This document shows positions 23,281-36,560 of a DNA stretch of 64,000 bases, piece after piece. The notes under the pieces were generated by a model. That model made no database searches. It was not told the origin of the DNA and saw only the letters and a list, made by a program, of their open reading frames with translations. The stretch is from Larimichthys crocea (lineage: Eukaryota; Chordata; Actinopteri; Sciaenidae): the NCBI RefSeq assembly GCF_000972845.2, contig NC_040018.1:13489157-13553156 (forward strand), written 5' to 3'. The position numbers and the translations under genes were made by a program. Each line of letters opens with the position of its first letter. Position 1 is the first letter of the stretch.

Positions 23281-23741
23281 TACATCAAAAGGTACAGTAG
23301 GCAACATTTTTGTACCAGTAGCTGAGTGATTGATTGGATTTCTTTTTTGTTTTCCCCCACACGTGAAATAAGTAAACTTAATAACAGTCAGGAGTAAAAC
23401 TCCCAGAAGGAGAACTGCAACAAGGTATAGACTGTTATTAAGTTTACTTATTTCATTCAACACGCATGACAAAGAACAGAGAGCAAGCGAAAACAGACTT
23501 GTGGATGGACTGGTGTAGAAAGGATGACACCAAATAAAGGTCCAGACTGGTTCAGGAGTCCTGGGTCGAGACACTGTGCCAGTTCTGTGGTTCAGGGTCT
23601 GCTTGACTTCACCGTAGGGGGAAAACAAAAAAGAAATCCAATCAATCACTCAGCTACTGGTACAAAAATGTTGTTTACTGTACCTTTTGATGTAGATACC
23701 TTGTAGCAGTTCTCCTTCTGGGAGTTTTCCTCCTGACTGTT
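23281..23741. mobile_element. Compound inverted-repeat element
   Basis: Arm A (23281-23358, 78 bp) is the reverse complement of A' (23617-23694) with two mismatches. Arm C (23383-23427, 45 bp) is the reverse complement of C' (23697-23741) with two mismatches. A third pair, 23365-23389 and 23430-23454, is a perfect 25-bp hairpin overlapping C. The order is A, C, hairpin arm, A', C', so the pairs are interlaced instead of nested. There is no coding capacity; the two frames that give the same NPINHSATGTKM peptide on opposite strands are consequences of the repeat. The high identity implies recent insertion. Probably a foldback or miniature transposon that was rearranged. Confidence 0.8.
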
Positions 23742-25245
23742 TGAGAGCTGAGATTCACATTCAGTGGTGGCATGGATGCAGTTCACCCTGGACCTTCACT
23801 ACATCCTTCCTCTGCTCCTCTACCTGGTACAATTAAACAATTCAATCTACAGTCACAATAATTTTCACACATAATTGGTGATATTCAACTTTTGCTCTGA
23901 CAGCAGCTTTTCACTTTGATAACTGAAGAACAGAAGTGTTTTTTTTTTGCTGCGATTTGTTTTCAAGTTAATTAACACTTTTGATCCTGTTTTGAGAAGT
24001 CTCTCTAATCTTCTGACATTTTCTTCTTGCTTAATTTAGAACACTGTGGCATTTGCTGTTGCCATCGCGGGTTCTTTGACACAGACGACGTACAAACAAA
24101 TGACTTTAGATTTTATCTTTTTATTTTCACCAGTCCCTACAGTGCATTGAGACGTTCGCAGGCTTCCTGGGCTTCTGAGACCTCACGTCTATGCAACCCT
24201 TGCTGCCATCTCGCATTGGCTTTGTCTGCTCCGACTGCTCTCCCAGGTCCAGCACGCTACTGCGTTAAAAAGGGAGAGTGATTACCTAACTAGATATAGT
24301 TGTGCCAATCACTCTCACCTCTCCACACCTCTCTCTTGCAGCTGATCCACCACGCCCCCTCCACAGACACTAACCGAATTTAACGTAGAGGCTGATTTGA
24401 TGTTATGCAGAAAACACCTTTTCAGAAATGGAAAAAAAATGAATTTTTGAAAAGTACTCTCATTTTCATTCAATTCTACACATCATATGGGTGCAGGGAT
24501 TGCAATCATGGGTTGTCTTATTGGGAGATGAGATCGTAATGATTCTCTAAACATTTTCCAGCAAGCAAGTCATTATACATAACCACATTCACTTTCTGTC
24601 AACACAAGTATTTTATACAGATCAGACAAAAGTTCAAAGATATCAAGAGGACAAACATTGAACTTTCCACACTCCTTGTGAAGAGGAGGATTAATACAGG
24701 TGAATACAAAACAGCACAAAGCATAAACTGTGTACGTGAGACATGCATACTGTGTGTGTGTGTGTGTCATTAATAGGTTTTGTATTGCTAGTCTAGGTCG
24801 GGCACGAGAGGGCGACATCCAGACACTCTCATGCTTTGGATTCTTACATTGAGAGCTCGAATTAGAAGAGCACGACTGACCACTTGGGGATTTGTTGTGT
24901 CTATTTAATGCGCCCATGGCCGAGTAGAAAATGAGTGTGAAAGTACGTGTATAGGGAGCAGCATCTCCACACTTCAATCACAGAGGAAGGTGAGCTCCCC
25001 ATCAGACCTTTAGTCACCAACACTCCTCCACTTACTGGTTCCCAACACCCATTATTTATCCCGCACACACACGCATTTCTTCCTCAGCATGATTTTCAAC
25101 TTTAGTCAGTGCTATGACACGATCCGTCCTCTTTGTCTTTCCACTGGCTTGTGTATGTGCACGCACTCCGAGTCCACGCAGTAGATGCATGCATATGTAT
25201 GCACAAGGAAATCCTGTGGGTGCACATCCTCCACGCACACAGACA

Positions 25246-25268
25246 CAGACAGACAGACAGACAGACAG

Positions 25269-25310
<42 letters not shown>
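25246..25310. repeat. (ACAG)n then (CA)20 microsatellite
   Basis: About five ACAG units are followed by twenty CA units. Confidence 0.95.
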
Positions 25311-25312
<2 letters not shown>

Positions 25313-27313
25313 GCACAGTTTGCCACTTATGAAAACATCAATTCATCCTTTTCACTGACTGAACCACATAGTCCAAGGCCTTTCTACAATAACAAATCTC
25401 ATGAATTTATCTTCTTTCCTCTGAAGGACAATGACAGGAGGCCAGGGGCCAGTTAAAAACAAACATTAATAATATTTATCAGATGAAATGAATGAACATT
25501 AGGATCATTGACGCAGGAGGATAAGATAGTCTTCAAAGTCTTCATCTTCTCTTTTCTTGTGGTGCTAGCACTAAAGCCAGCATGTTTGACTCATGATAGT
25601 GATCGCAACTTTGCATACAGCATTTGGCAATTTAAACACAGTGGTTTAGGACTGATATGAGATGGCAGAATATAAGCAAATGTATGCGTCCACTTTTCAT
25701 TTACATTCCACTGTTTTAACTGCCAACCTTTCGTTATTTCCTGTCCTTTATCTTTGCCAAGAGCCAAATCTAGTCAGCCCAGCACAGGTCAGAAATCAAG
25801 TGTCACCACTTCTGCACATAAAAATCTATTGTGAGCAAAAAGCAAGCGGTGGGCAGGCTACCCGCTCTACTGGCCTCTGCTCTTTTGAAAGTTGCCTGCT
25901 GTGTGGCAGCTATGACTGTGATCATAAGAATCAGCACAAACACTGAAGTGAAGTTGAGTCCACCATGTTGAACCATCATGTTTTTACAGTTTCCCAGAAC
26001 GGATAAACTAAACACTGGTTCTAGATTCGACCTTTCACATTGTTCGCATGTTTTTCTTCACGCTAGGAGAGAGGATGAGGTGACAGAATAGGAATCAGCA
26101 ACTACACCACTAGATGCCACTAAATTCTACACGCAGCTTTAAAGTAGGCTCCATGTACACAGGAAGAACCATTGTCAAACAGGAGAGCTAATTGCAAAAC
26201 TCAGGGCACTAATTAATCATTACAAACACAAGTTTACAAAATATAGATAGTAGATTTGTGTGATTTTGACAAAGAAATGGTAAATATTCTTTACCAGGTA
26301 CACAAGAAACAAACTGAACTTAAAAAAATGGAGATGGAGTCATTATCCTAGGGTTGCTTTGGACCTTCACCTTTCAGAAACACAACATGGGCATTCAAGT
26401 GAATCACTGGCACCTCACGCTCTAATACTTTGAGAAGAAAAGCATACTGGAAAACATGCAATTTCAGGAAACTTTTAGAGGTGAAGTGACCTGTGACCTT
26501 GGATCATTCACATCTTTGTGTAAAGCCAGTGGAGTGCTGTCCTGCTGGGCCAGCTTACTGAGGCAAGCCTGGTGCTTGTAGAGCTGTAGAGCTCAGACGA
26601 CAGGGGGAGAACGTTGCCATTTAGCCTCTGTATCCCCCGTCTGGTCACCTTCTCCTTTTTGCCTCCTGCTGGATACGCCGCTCAGACAGCAACAGAGCTG
26701 GAGCTATGGGAGTGAGTGTGTGTTTTGCTCTGGTATGTGTGTATTTGTGTTGGGGCAGGTGGTGGGATGGAGTTCGAGCACCGGTGGGGATTCAGAGACA
26801 GACAGATGTGTACCTACCATCTCCCTACAGCTCCACTGGCACTTTAATGACACCAGCTCTAGTGTACATTAGATTATTAGACTCCAGAGTACAATATCCT
26901 AGACTGGATAATATTGTTTTTCCTCTGGCTGATGATGCATTACAAAAATAAGGAATGATGTTACAGATGTCTCTCGGGGTAAAAATAATAAATCACACAG
27001 ACTTGTAACATGGTTGAGAAATATGTGCCCACAAACACACCCACATCCACAAAACACTTCGGTGATTCATTTACTCTCTTTATTCCAACTGAGCAACAAG
27101 CCGGGAGAGAGGAAATGAGACAGAGAAATGGGGAAAAAAGCGATTAGTTTGCATTTAACTTGCAAACATCATTAAGGGCTCGGTACTAATTGTGTTGTTT
27201 TAAACGAGTGAAATCTGATAATGACTTCATTAGTGACTCAGTGTAATGATGACTCCCAGGGTTTAGAGAGAACGAGAATAAATACAGAGACACGGAGAGT
27301 GTATATATGTCTG

Positions 27314-27320
<7 letters not shown>

Positions 27321-27347
<27 letters not shown>
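27321..27347. repeat. (GT)13 microsatellite
   Basis: Uninterrupted GT units. Confidence 0.95.
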
Positions 27348-27514
27348 ACGAGACAGAGGAAATAACAAAACGCACTGAGGCTGTCTGTCGAATCACTATT
27401 TAGATACACACCTAACTGCACACACACAAAAAATGATACATGCAGAAAAAGACACCACCAAAGGCTGAACAGGATAAATAGAATAATAACAGGAGAACAG
27501 GCATGGCTAAAGAG

Positions 27515-27540
27515 GTGTGTGTGTGTGTGTGTGTGTGTGT
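27515..27540. repeat. (GT)13 microsatellite
   Basis: Uninterrupted GT units. Confidence 0.95.
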
Positions 27541-28116
27541 TTCTGAACGTGTGCGTATGTCCTCTCTAATGCAGAAGGGGACTTCTTGAGAAGGGGAGAG
27601 GTCTAATCCATAATACGGTAGCTCGCTGCATGGCTGCATACATTACTGCATACATTACTGCATCAATCAGTGCTAAGCTGCAGTGTAATTTTCTAACTCC
27701 CTATTTCTCTCCCTACCCCATCACACAGACAACACCCCATGGCTATTTCTGATGAGATTCAGAGCTAGGAATGGGGTGAGGAAGGGGGAAGGGTGTTTAT
27801 GGAGCAACCTACCTTCCTCTCTCCTCTCCTTCTATCCATCCAGCCCACTGATTAATTTCCAACTAGATTGCTTGGCCAGCAGTATTATTAGCATAAAATT
27901 TCCATGGATCAAGCCCAGCTATGAAACCCTTTCATCAAGCTGCTTGTCAAACACAAAATTTCAAATCTCATTTTGTTTCTAATATCATTTTCATACTTGT
28001 GGGGAGTGATGGGGAGAGGAAACAGGGGCTATGACGTGGAGAGAGGGAGGCTGTCGACGAGGTGGTGGGGGGTATCAGAAGATTGTTATTCCAAAGATAA
28101 ATGGCGTCATCAATCA

Positions 28117-28121
<5 letters not shown>

Positions 28122-28148
<27 letters not shown>
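28122..28148. repeat. A27 homopolymer
   Basis: Twenty-seven consecutive A residues. It might be the tail of a retroposed sequence, but nothing recognisable precedes it. Confidence 0.9.
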
Positions 28149-28289
28149 GCACTGGGTTTGGAATGAGATTCTGTACAAGCAGGCACACATATGCACACCT
28201 ACGCACATGTCCACATGCAGTGGGTCTCACAGCCAAGGTCAGTGCCGGGTGGAGGGGAGGGGAGGGGTCTGAGCACTGGGACAAAACAA

Positions 28290-28740
28290 AACATGTGAAC
28301 TCAGCTTAATTTCTAATCTTCTAGTGCTTGAAGTCAGCAGCACTTTCACATAACTGCATCCATCACCGCACATGGCACAACAACGCCACAAACTCATAAA
28401 ATGCCTGTCAACGTGATACTCTTTGACAGCCAGCGCAATAAATAATTCTAACCATTGCTTTGATTACAAAATGTGCAGCACTGTCACTGGAGCCTCCCAC
28501 ACAGCAGCGCACTGTACAATTAATTATGAAAAATAAGGAAGGAGAGTGATGGGGGGTTTATTTTAATAAGGATACAGAATCAATGCAATTTAATCAATGT
28601 GAGCTAATTAAAAAAAACTATATTCTGAAACAATCAAGGTGCACAAACAAGATTACAATAAATGAACTGTGCCAAGAGAAGCCTGCTCTAATTAAATGAT
28701 ACAAATTGTCATTCCATGGCTGTGCACTTTTTGTTGACAC
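28290..28740. promoter_or_regulatory. Possible conserved non-coding element
   Basis: A long repeat-free run with dense TAATTA-type cores (CAATTAATTATG, GAGCTAATTAAAAA, TCTAATTAAATGATAC), CAATAAATAATTC and TTTGATTACAAAATG (a TCF/SOX-like site). This is one of the most enhancer-like blocks in the window, judged by eye. Confidence 0.3.
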
Positions 28741-30050
28741 CTTGAAGAAGAGAGCGTGACGGCCCTGACCATCCTCATGACACCCACTCCTGCCGCGACT
28801 TTAAACAGAATTCATTAGACTGAGGGCAACATGGTAAATTTTGTCCTCAACAGATGACAGACTTGTTTGCTTTTTGGTCTATTGAAGTGAATCGTGTCAA
28901 TCTGTGAAGCGGCTATAATACATTGTTTTCATAAAATAACAATGGACCATATGACTATGTATGTGAAATTGAGAATTATCCCCTGACTACGGAGCGTCTG
29001 TGTTTTTTAAACTCATTGTTTTTTTTGTTTTTGTTTGTTTTTTTACCCACATTTCACTTCTCTGTTCGCTCTCATCAGCAATATTCTCTGGGGGAAAAAA
29101 GGCTCTGATGAACCCACTGCACCAGCACCAAACAGAAGACAAAGTTAGCAACTAGCTGGGAAACATAGTGGAGCATTTAGCAGCTAAAGAGCATTGGGTC
29201 GCCAGAAATACAACTCCACATGAATGCTAATGCTGCTCAATATCTGCTGGATGTGTAAATAGGGAGTTGTTTGCGAACGGGTTCACCGTATCAACTGAAA
29301 TATGAATGTAAACAATGCAGGATTTTAAATATTTAAAAAACAAAATCCACTCTGCAAATGTTTCATGAGGAAGGAGATTCATTCATCATGTTTGTCAGGC
29401 CTCAAGGATACACATAATATATTTTGATGAGTAACACTGAATGCAAGCATAACTTTGTTTACAAGATCTCCACAGGGTACCTTCAATACACGTTCAAGAG
29501 CACATGAAGTCTTAGTATCCAAGTTGCTAAGAGTCCATATTTGGAAAAGGTGTTGTGCCTACACAGTTACTACTTCTACAACCTACAGTCTAGCATGTGT
29601 TTTCATTTTGTCAACTACCATTAAACAGGCTCCTATAGATGGCTCCCTGCATCTGTAGTCCACATAGATGGAAATCAATACCAGCAAGTTTTCTATATAT
29701 TTCGTACCTCATCTTATCTCTCCTTCCTTACTTGAAAATCTCACATTCTGGTGATAATATAAGATTTGTGGCTATTACTACCCGAGACTGAGGAGTGTAA
29801 ATAAATATTTGTTTTTAGCAGTTTAAGGGAATCAGCAAAAACGGTGTAACATGAAATAAGTGATGAAGACAGTTTTGATCATTACAAATATTCTATTTTA
29901 TTATATTACTCTATATTAATGACATCTAACTTGGTTTACAGTTTGTTTTTAGGGGTTTCATGGACAGAGACAGCTCTTTGGTGTAGTTATGGTGACCTGT
30001 GTGCACATGAGCTTAAGGTTTCCATATATGACTGTGGGAGATCACTGTAC

Positions 30051-30120
30051 CTTTCATTTGGACCAGATTCTTCACGTCCGTCTACAGGATCATCACCTCC
30101 AGCTTCATTGCAGACTCCAG
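30051..30120 (-). pseudogene. Stop-bearing exon-like segment of the coiled-coil locus
   Basis: The acceptor TGTCTTTGTCTGTGTAG and donor AAG|GTACAG are both good. In phase 0 it reads LESAMKLEVMIL, a TAG, then TDVKNLVQMK with one base left, completed by 21305-21503. CAG to TAG is the simplest origin of the stop. Another frame is open (GVCNEAGGDDPVDG), but it has no coiled-coil character and breaks phase with its neighbours. Confidence 0.5.
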
Positions 30121-30580
30121 CTACACAGACAAAGACAGAGACACGCAAACAGCAGGTTCAAGGACACAGCAATGTCAAAACGAATGTGAAGTGATCAGTT
30201 ATCATTATGGATGCACACAGACACACAACTCTGTTTTTCTTTTTACGTTTAACGCTAATTGGCATTCTGTGTCCATAAGCGGTTGGTAACACAAGGCTAA
30301 AGTCGGTGCCACAGAGACACAAACACACACGCATGCTTGCCCACACGCACAAACACACTCATTTAAAGTTCAGCGAATCGTTATCACTTATCAGGAATAA
30401 TTGCTGCATGTTTGTGCAAGTGTGAAATTGAACAAAATCCTGCTCCATATAATTAAAGAAAACACAGTGAGCAGACAATAACACAGAGAGGCCAGAAGAG
30501 CGTGAAGGCATGGATACAACCGAAGGCAACCACAGCTTATTATGTTCTTTCTCTATCTGAACCTCTACCTCGAGTCCAAC

Positions 30581-30664
30581 CTGTGGAGTCCTGTCTAGGA
30601 GTTCAGAAAATTTGATTTCCTCACATATCACCACATGTTACCTTATCTGAGCCGTCTGAACAAG
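30581..30664 (-). pseudogene. Stop-bearing exon-like segment of the coiled-coil locus
   Basis: The acceptor TTCTTCCAAAACTTTCAATTTAG is excellent. Phase 0 reads LVQTAQIR, a TAA, then HVVICEEIKFSELLDRTPQ to a CAG|GTTGGA donor, keeping phase 0 with both neighbours. An alternative donor GAG|GTAGAG (exon start 30569) also keeps phase. A strong internal donor AAG|GTAACA just before the stop would make a 23-base exon that breaks phase. CAA to TAA would explain the stop. Confidence 0.4.
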
Positions 30665-33600
30665 CTAAATTGAAAGTTTTGGAAGAAGAAAATGCAGAAT
30701 TACTTTCTCTCTGATGCTCTTTCCACCTCTCAGCTTCCACCCACTTGTCTCTCTTCCTGTCTGTCTTTTTCTATCAGCTGACCCATCTTCTTGGGTGAAA
30801 ATGACGTCCTCTGGTGAGTTTAAAGAAACACCACATAAAGCAATTACTAACAAGCCCCTCCTTTCTCTTTGTGTACGGAGGGGGTAGAGTGGGGCCAAGT
30901 GCCCTTCAGCAAAAATGAATTTTCCAATTTCAGTTAGTTCTTCCATGAATAAATAAACAAATGAATAATTGAAAGAAGCAACATAAATAAATAACATCAC
31001 AAACATTTCGCCGGTACTCATAAGTATTCTACAGATAACTCGGGCTGCATGCTAATGATAAAAACAGTACATGTAGCAGGTTGAGATGCATTATTCACCG
31101 CTCTGCTCTACCCAAAATGAAATAAATAAAAATCTCTCAAGGAACTCAAAACATCCTCTCAGCATTGAAGTGACAGGCTGTTCCATTTATAACACACAAG
31201 GACACTGTGAAAAACAAATAACTGACCAGTCAGATGCAAGAGGGAATAAATAAACCAGCAAGGATGGCAGCCATTGACAGGATCTCTAAAATTTCAGCAA
31301 GTCGTTAGAAGGGAAAATAAATACTTCCAAGTGCTAGGAAAGAAAAAAATATTTTTAAGTCCTGCAGGAGGTGTGGTGACAAGTTCAATTCTCATACTGA
31401 ACAGTTATTGTACGGGAAAATAGTCATTTTCAGTTACTGACAACAGTTTTCTCTGGGACGGCCCAGTTTATATTTTATATCAATGAAGAGAATGACAGCT
31501 CAGTTAGAGACACGTGTCAGAGAATGAACAACAGTAACTCACTGGAAATTGCAACAATTCCCAGTGTGTGATACAGAGAGGACACATTCAATGAGCTATA
31601 GAATACACATAATGCATAGATGTTGTAGTATAACAATAAGAACGTGTGGAGGCTTGAGTAATAGAATAAGAAATCAATCAAGGAAGACAATAGCAACAGT
31701 GTAGTGATGCACATTTGTAGTAACGTATAACCAGAAGCAGTGGCATTATGAATCAAGTTGTTAGATAAAACAGAGTAATCTTCAAAGTGATTGGTCATTT
31801 GTATGAATATGATGATGGAAACAACTGAGATTTAATATAACAAGCTTGAAGTTGAAGGTTCATTTATGACCTTGGATCAGTTTAGCAAAAAAAAAAATCT
31901 TTTTTGGTCCGCCAGAGTGTTTTATTTTTTGGGAGCTGAATATTTTGGGACCAGAAACTCAAGTAAGTGGACCTTGTGATACGTTCTTTGTTAAGCAGAT
32001 AACATATTTACATATGAGCATTTTTACTGCCCCGAACAAACCTGTGAACATTTATTTTAAGCAATGCATGCTTGTAACTTTTTGAGTAAGACAAAACAGC
32101 TCCACAGATAGTTTACTTTGCATGTGTGTATAGGATGGCCAGCTAACAAATGGACTGGAGTGCATAGGACTGTGGTGTAAGGTTCATATTGTCTAGGTGA
32201 ATGTGTGAGGAGCTCAACAACAGCAACAAATGCACACATTAAACTAAATCCAAATCTAGACATATCTCCATTTCAATAAATAAAGGCCTCATTCTATCAA
32301 AGCTAATGTCCTATTCTCCGGAAACACTGGTGGAGGTGGGGATTATGTGGAGGCAATATTGAATGAGGAGTTAAACAATGATTACTAATCTCATTGTATT
32401 AGAATAAAGAACAGCACATCAGCAAACATGGGGGAAAGTTGCCCTTTGTCCTCTGTGTGGCTCGTTTTTCCACAAAGCTCATTAAGGGATACTGTTAACA
32501 TGCTTCCTAAGCACAAAATGTTAATTAAAAACACAAGGCTAATATGCATTCTTACGCCACGCTTTTGAACACCATGGAGGGGAAAAAAAAAAAATCTCAT
32601 TTCCTCTGTGGTTCTGCTGATTGCAGTCTGATGCGGTGCTGAAGTTAATTAGAACCCTGTGATCTGATGTGATGAGGGGGTGACCGCACGCCATGCTGCC
32701 ACCAGCTCCCCTCCCTCCCCTGCGTGACTGCAATCACCCCGAGCCTACTCATCATTACTGCCCTAGACTGGGTCATTTCATCCAGACTGAAGGTCCCACC
32801 CTGCTGCTAACCTCTCACAATCTTCATTTCTGACGCGTACCATGTTCTGTGGTTCTGGACCACTTGGCTGAGGTCTCTATCCTCGAGGAGACACAAGATC
32901 CAGAAGGCCACAAAGCTTCTCTGCTTCAATGTGAGCTGTGCTGTTTACTCCTGTAGCATCTTACATCCATCTTCAGGTTATATTCATCTTTCTCAGTCTA
33001 CCTGGCCTGGGTTAAGCAACCTGACAGCACTCAGAAGACCACGCATGGGAGTTACTAGCGCTGTAATCGTCAAGGGCAAGTCGCTTAAGAATGCAGCATC
33101 GTTAACAGTTTGGTCAGTTAACAGGTAAAATAGAGTATTATTTATGAATCTCATATCAAATAGTTCAAATAAAGATGTTTGGAGTATATAGTATAGATTT
33201 AATGAGGCACAACCAGGTCTCTTCACCTCAAATCCTGCTATGGACTAATATGGTCTGAGTTGCACTTTCAAGTCACGGTGCGTTCCCTCAACATTAAAAC
33301 AATACGTCTGTAACAGCTCTGATAAGTTTTCACTAGAAGACACTCAAAGAGGGGGACCATTTTTATGAAGTGACAAACTCATACAGTGACAGGATCACCC
33401 CATAAAAATCCATGCGAATGAAATGAACGAGTGTTCGCTGGGTGTGAAAATATACTGCGGCACGCACCTCTGCAGACCCTTCTATTAATCAACCTGTCTG
33501 CACTTTGTTTTGAGAGTAATCTCGTCCAACCACCAGAGAAGCACTCAGCAGTAAGTGGCGCTTGGCTGTGCTTTGAAGGCCGTGGTTTATTGCCATCCCA

Positions 33601-35353
33601 AAGCACAGCAAGACTACGCTGTAAAAACACATCATCTCAGTGCTCAACACTTGCCTCCGGTTACACACCTCACACATGGCGATCTAACACGGACCTGAAG
33701 ACCTCCTTAGCCAGTCCTGGCCTAAGTTTAGCTAGCTGGGTTAGACACAGTAGGCTCCTATTCAAGTCCTTTGTCCATGCAAAGGAGGAAGACAATTATT
33801 TTACTGTCAGTGTATACAAGGTACACATAAATACAATCCCCCACACATATGCACTTCATCAGAGAGGTCAGAGCTCAGGGTCACCTGCAGCCCAGCTCCC
33901 TGGAGAAGTTTTGATGTTCAGTACCTTGATCAAGGGTACGTAGGCAGAGATGGGGGGCATTTCCTTCTGAGCCTCTCCCCTTTTCAATGCCAGGTTATTG
34001 AAAAAGAAGCTCACTTGACATAAATAAGGACAATCACACCCATGCCCTTTTGTACCCCATCCACACACAAATTAAAAGTTAAAAACGCTCACTCTATGGA
34101 TGTTTAAGGATCATCTCCCTCTGTGAATTTAAGACGGTGGCTTAGAGAAGCCGTATTCTCGAAAGGTCACTCTTGGTGAGGTCTTATTAAATATCTTCTT
34201 TGAAATTATCAAGGTGACATCAGTCAGCGTGTGTCTGTGCACACGTGTGTGTTTTTGAATGTGTGGCTGAATGTGGGTTATGTTTGTGGAACTTTTTTCT
34301 TTTTATTATTATCATCACAGAGCTGAGGCTTATCAGTGGGAGAATTAGGTTCATGACTGTGACGCACCATTTTTCTTAATACAGCCTTTTCAGCAGTTTA
34401 TGTGTCGCCAGGTTTTGTTTTCTTTTTAAAGTTATTTTCATGAGTGGCACGGTCAGGGACAACGACCCCTTCCTCCTTTAGAATACAGTGAAAGGCATCT
34501 AAAACTTAAACAAAATAAAGTCCTTTCGTTACTTGACCTCCTCGACAATACCCCCTTTATTTCAACATTAGGACAGAGAGAAAGTGAAATTTAAAGTAGA
34601 AGTAAATAAAAGTGCTGAAATATTGAAGTGGCTGGTGGCAGCTAGCTGGGCTGTGGTGGAGTGGCAGTCGAGCTGGATCTGCAGTGTTGAGATGAGGCTC
34701 GTATACTTTTTCATAATATACATCATCCATGAACTTAATGAACTAGCTACACTAGGTCTTTCCTGACATTTAAGAGCCTACTGTTAAGAAAATGAAGCTG
34801 AGCAGACTGCAGGCATGAATGAGCATCAACAATAAACACCTTATTGAACTGCCACTACAAGTGAAATTAAATTTCAAGCTAGAAAGAGTGACAACACATC
34901 TGCACGTGTTGTGGAGGCGGAGGAAGTGATTGCTCCTAAATAAGTGACGTCTTTCACATCCTAGAAAAAATACAGGCGGTATAAATGTAACATTGAATCC
35001 TTCAAGGGCGCAAAGACTGAATATTTTCTTCCTGCACCACTGATGAAAAGAGCTTCTGGCCTGCATCTTAACGGTAGCACATGTGGCATAGACACAGCTC
35101 CTCTCAAGGCAGGGACTTTTTTTTTTCCCTCATAAAAGGAGGAGGGTCAACAGGTCAAGACATGAAGGCCCACAGCCTTTTCTAGCTTTTTTTCTTTGAG
35201 CTCAATCAAAAGAAGGGGCAAACTGAAGCCACAGGTGCATGAGCACTTCTATGTAGAAGCAAACACGTAACTTCTTACTGAATACTGGATATATGTGTAT
35301 TCATATATATATGTGGTGGTGGGGTGGTGGTGGTGGGGGCTTCAGTCATTGAC
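30665..35353. other. Intron-like stretch
   Basis: No gene is supported in this 4.7 kb. A 170-codon plus-strand frame at 33431-33943 overlaps minus-strand frames and has no splice support or recognisable motif. The 20-bp word ACCATTTTTCTTAATACAGC occurs at 34366-34385 and again at 36020-36039. Confidence 0.5.
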
Positions 35354-35461
35354 CTTTCTTTGCAGCTCTTGCCTCTTATCCTGCAGCAGCGTATGTGGCC
35401 TATCTAACTCCACCTGTAGCTCAGAAATCTGTTCTCTGTTCTGCTTCCTCGCCTCCTCCTG
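35354..35461 (-). CDS. Exon-like segment of the coiled-coil locus
   Basis: The acceptor is CTTTCTGTGTGTGTTGAG; the donor AAG|GTCAAT is weak. Exactly 36 codons in phase 0 at both ends read QEEARKQNREQISELQVE then LDRPHTLLQDKRQELQRK, textbook coiled-coil composition (Q/E/K/R/L) without stops. It follows 36495-36560 in phase. This is the clearest single coding segment in the window. Confidence 0.6.
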
Positions 35462-36019
35462 CTCAACACACACAGAAAGAGAGAGCAAAGGTGAGGTGTA
35501 CAGAGGATTGAAGCTGTCTGTTTTTAAAGGTGTCAGCACACCTTACTTTTGCATAATACATATCACACCTCAGAGATGATCCATTAGCGGGTTACAACAA
35601 GAGAGCCGAGCAATAAGCTGACGAGATACAGCTGCAGCAGACACACAAAGGCAAACACACCGCACGCGAATACACGTACACACAATATCCTCCACTTTTA
35701 CTGCCAGATGAGAGGTTGGGATTGTCCCTATGGGGCAGATTCGTGTGTGGCTGCATTTAAAATCTCTTTTACTGGACTGACTTCTGGGCTCTGACCTGCC
35801 ACTGCCTCCAGAGAAAGCGCAATAGAAGAAGTGTGTGCCAGAAAGAAAAAAAAAAGAAATAGAGCAAGAGATGAACATAGAAAGGACAGAAAAAGAAAAA
35901 AAGGCAAGCCACCACACCCCATGCACTTCCAGACACTGATTTATAATTTTAATATCTCTAATTTCCACAGCAGCGCCCATTTTCCAAATGTCATTTTCCA
36001 ATTTATGTCAAAGCGTGTG

Positions 36020-36039
36020 ACCATTTTTCTTAATACAGC
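36020..36039. repeat. 20-bp word shared with 34366-34385
   Basis: ACCATTTTTCTTAATACAGC is identical at both places, in the same orientation, 1.65 kb apart, with different flanks. It lies in a repeat-free, AT-motif-rich stretch (35930-36110). Confidence 0.8.
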
Positions 36040-36494
36040 TTATGACAAGCTCGGTGGCAAGGCGGATATGCAATTCAGATTGAGTGTTTTACAGGCACAG
36101 CAGCAGACACACTAGGGTGTTTGTGTGTTTATCTTTATCAGTGTCTGCTCAGTATTTTGGAGGGGAAAAACCCGGAGCGTTATACACCAGGGAAAAATTG
36201 GATTCGCTGCAAAATATGTGCCTTCAGGGAACAAAACCATAATTCTGTCATAAATCTAATAATTACAGTTATCATAACAAGAATTATGATGGTGGCAATG
36301 ATAATGTATTAAAATATGCATTAACATTAAGAGCTTGAAATGGAATGTGGGCTGGTTTTATGACCATTACATGAATATTGATGTTAATTAAAACAGAACC
36401 TCCCTTTTTATGTAACACTCTATCTTGTTGTAATGGTAAGAGTTGGACACACTGGTGAGTCCGATGGAGCAGAAGTCATTACGAGTTGGTTTAC

Positions 36495-36560
36495 CTTATG
36501 TGTGGCACATTGGAACTCCTCTTGAATGTGCTGGGACCTTTGCAGATTGGTTCTTTCCAT
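36495..36560 (-). CDS. Exon-like segment of the coiled-coil locus
   Basis: The donor is AAG|GTAAAC. From the acceptor TTTAAG it gives 22 codons in phase 0 (MERTNLQRSQHIQEEFQCAT, HK). A second acceptor eight bases upstream (CACTTATAG, exon end 36568) adds EFK and accepts a one-base remainder, so it would join directly to 51215-51249 and bypass the stop-bearing 36881-36945. Strong coiled-coil character, no stops. Confidence 0.55.

Larger units (their letters stand above)
21504..30050. other. Large intron-like stretch
   Basis: No gene is supported in this 8.5 kb. It holds several CA/GT microsatellites, a complex inverted-repeat element (23281-23741), a 27-A run (28122-28148) and a conserved-looking block (28290-28740). 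Frames around 22627-22908, 24027-24281 and 24573-24977 show no splice support. Confidence 0.5.

Noticed and set aside
23242..23706. Frames on opposite strands that encode the same NPINHSATGTKM peptide
   Set aside because: The identity is a consequence of the 78-bp inverted repeat, not of two related genes.
25246..25310. Tandem array considered as a possible CRISPR-like or satellite structure
   Set aside because: Simple ACAG and CA units without spacers; an ordinary microsatellite.
26574..26616. Minus-strand 25-base mini-exon (LYKHQACL) with good splice sites
   Set aside because: It would break the phase agreement between 30051-30120 and 21305-21503.
33431..33943. 170-codon plus-strand frame
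   Set aside because: No initiating context, splice support or recognisable motif, and other frames overlap on the opposite strand.
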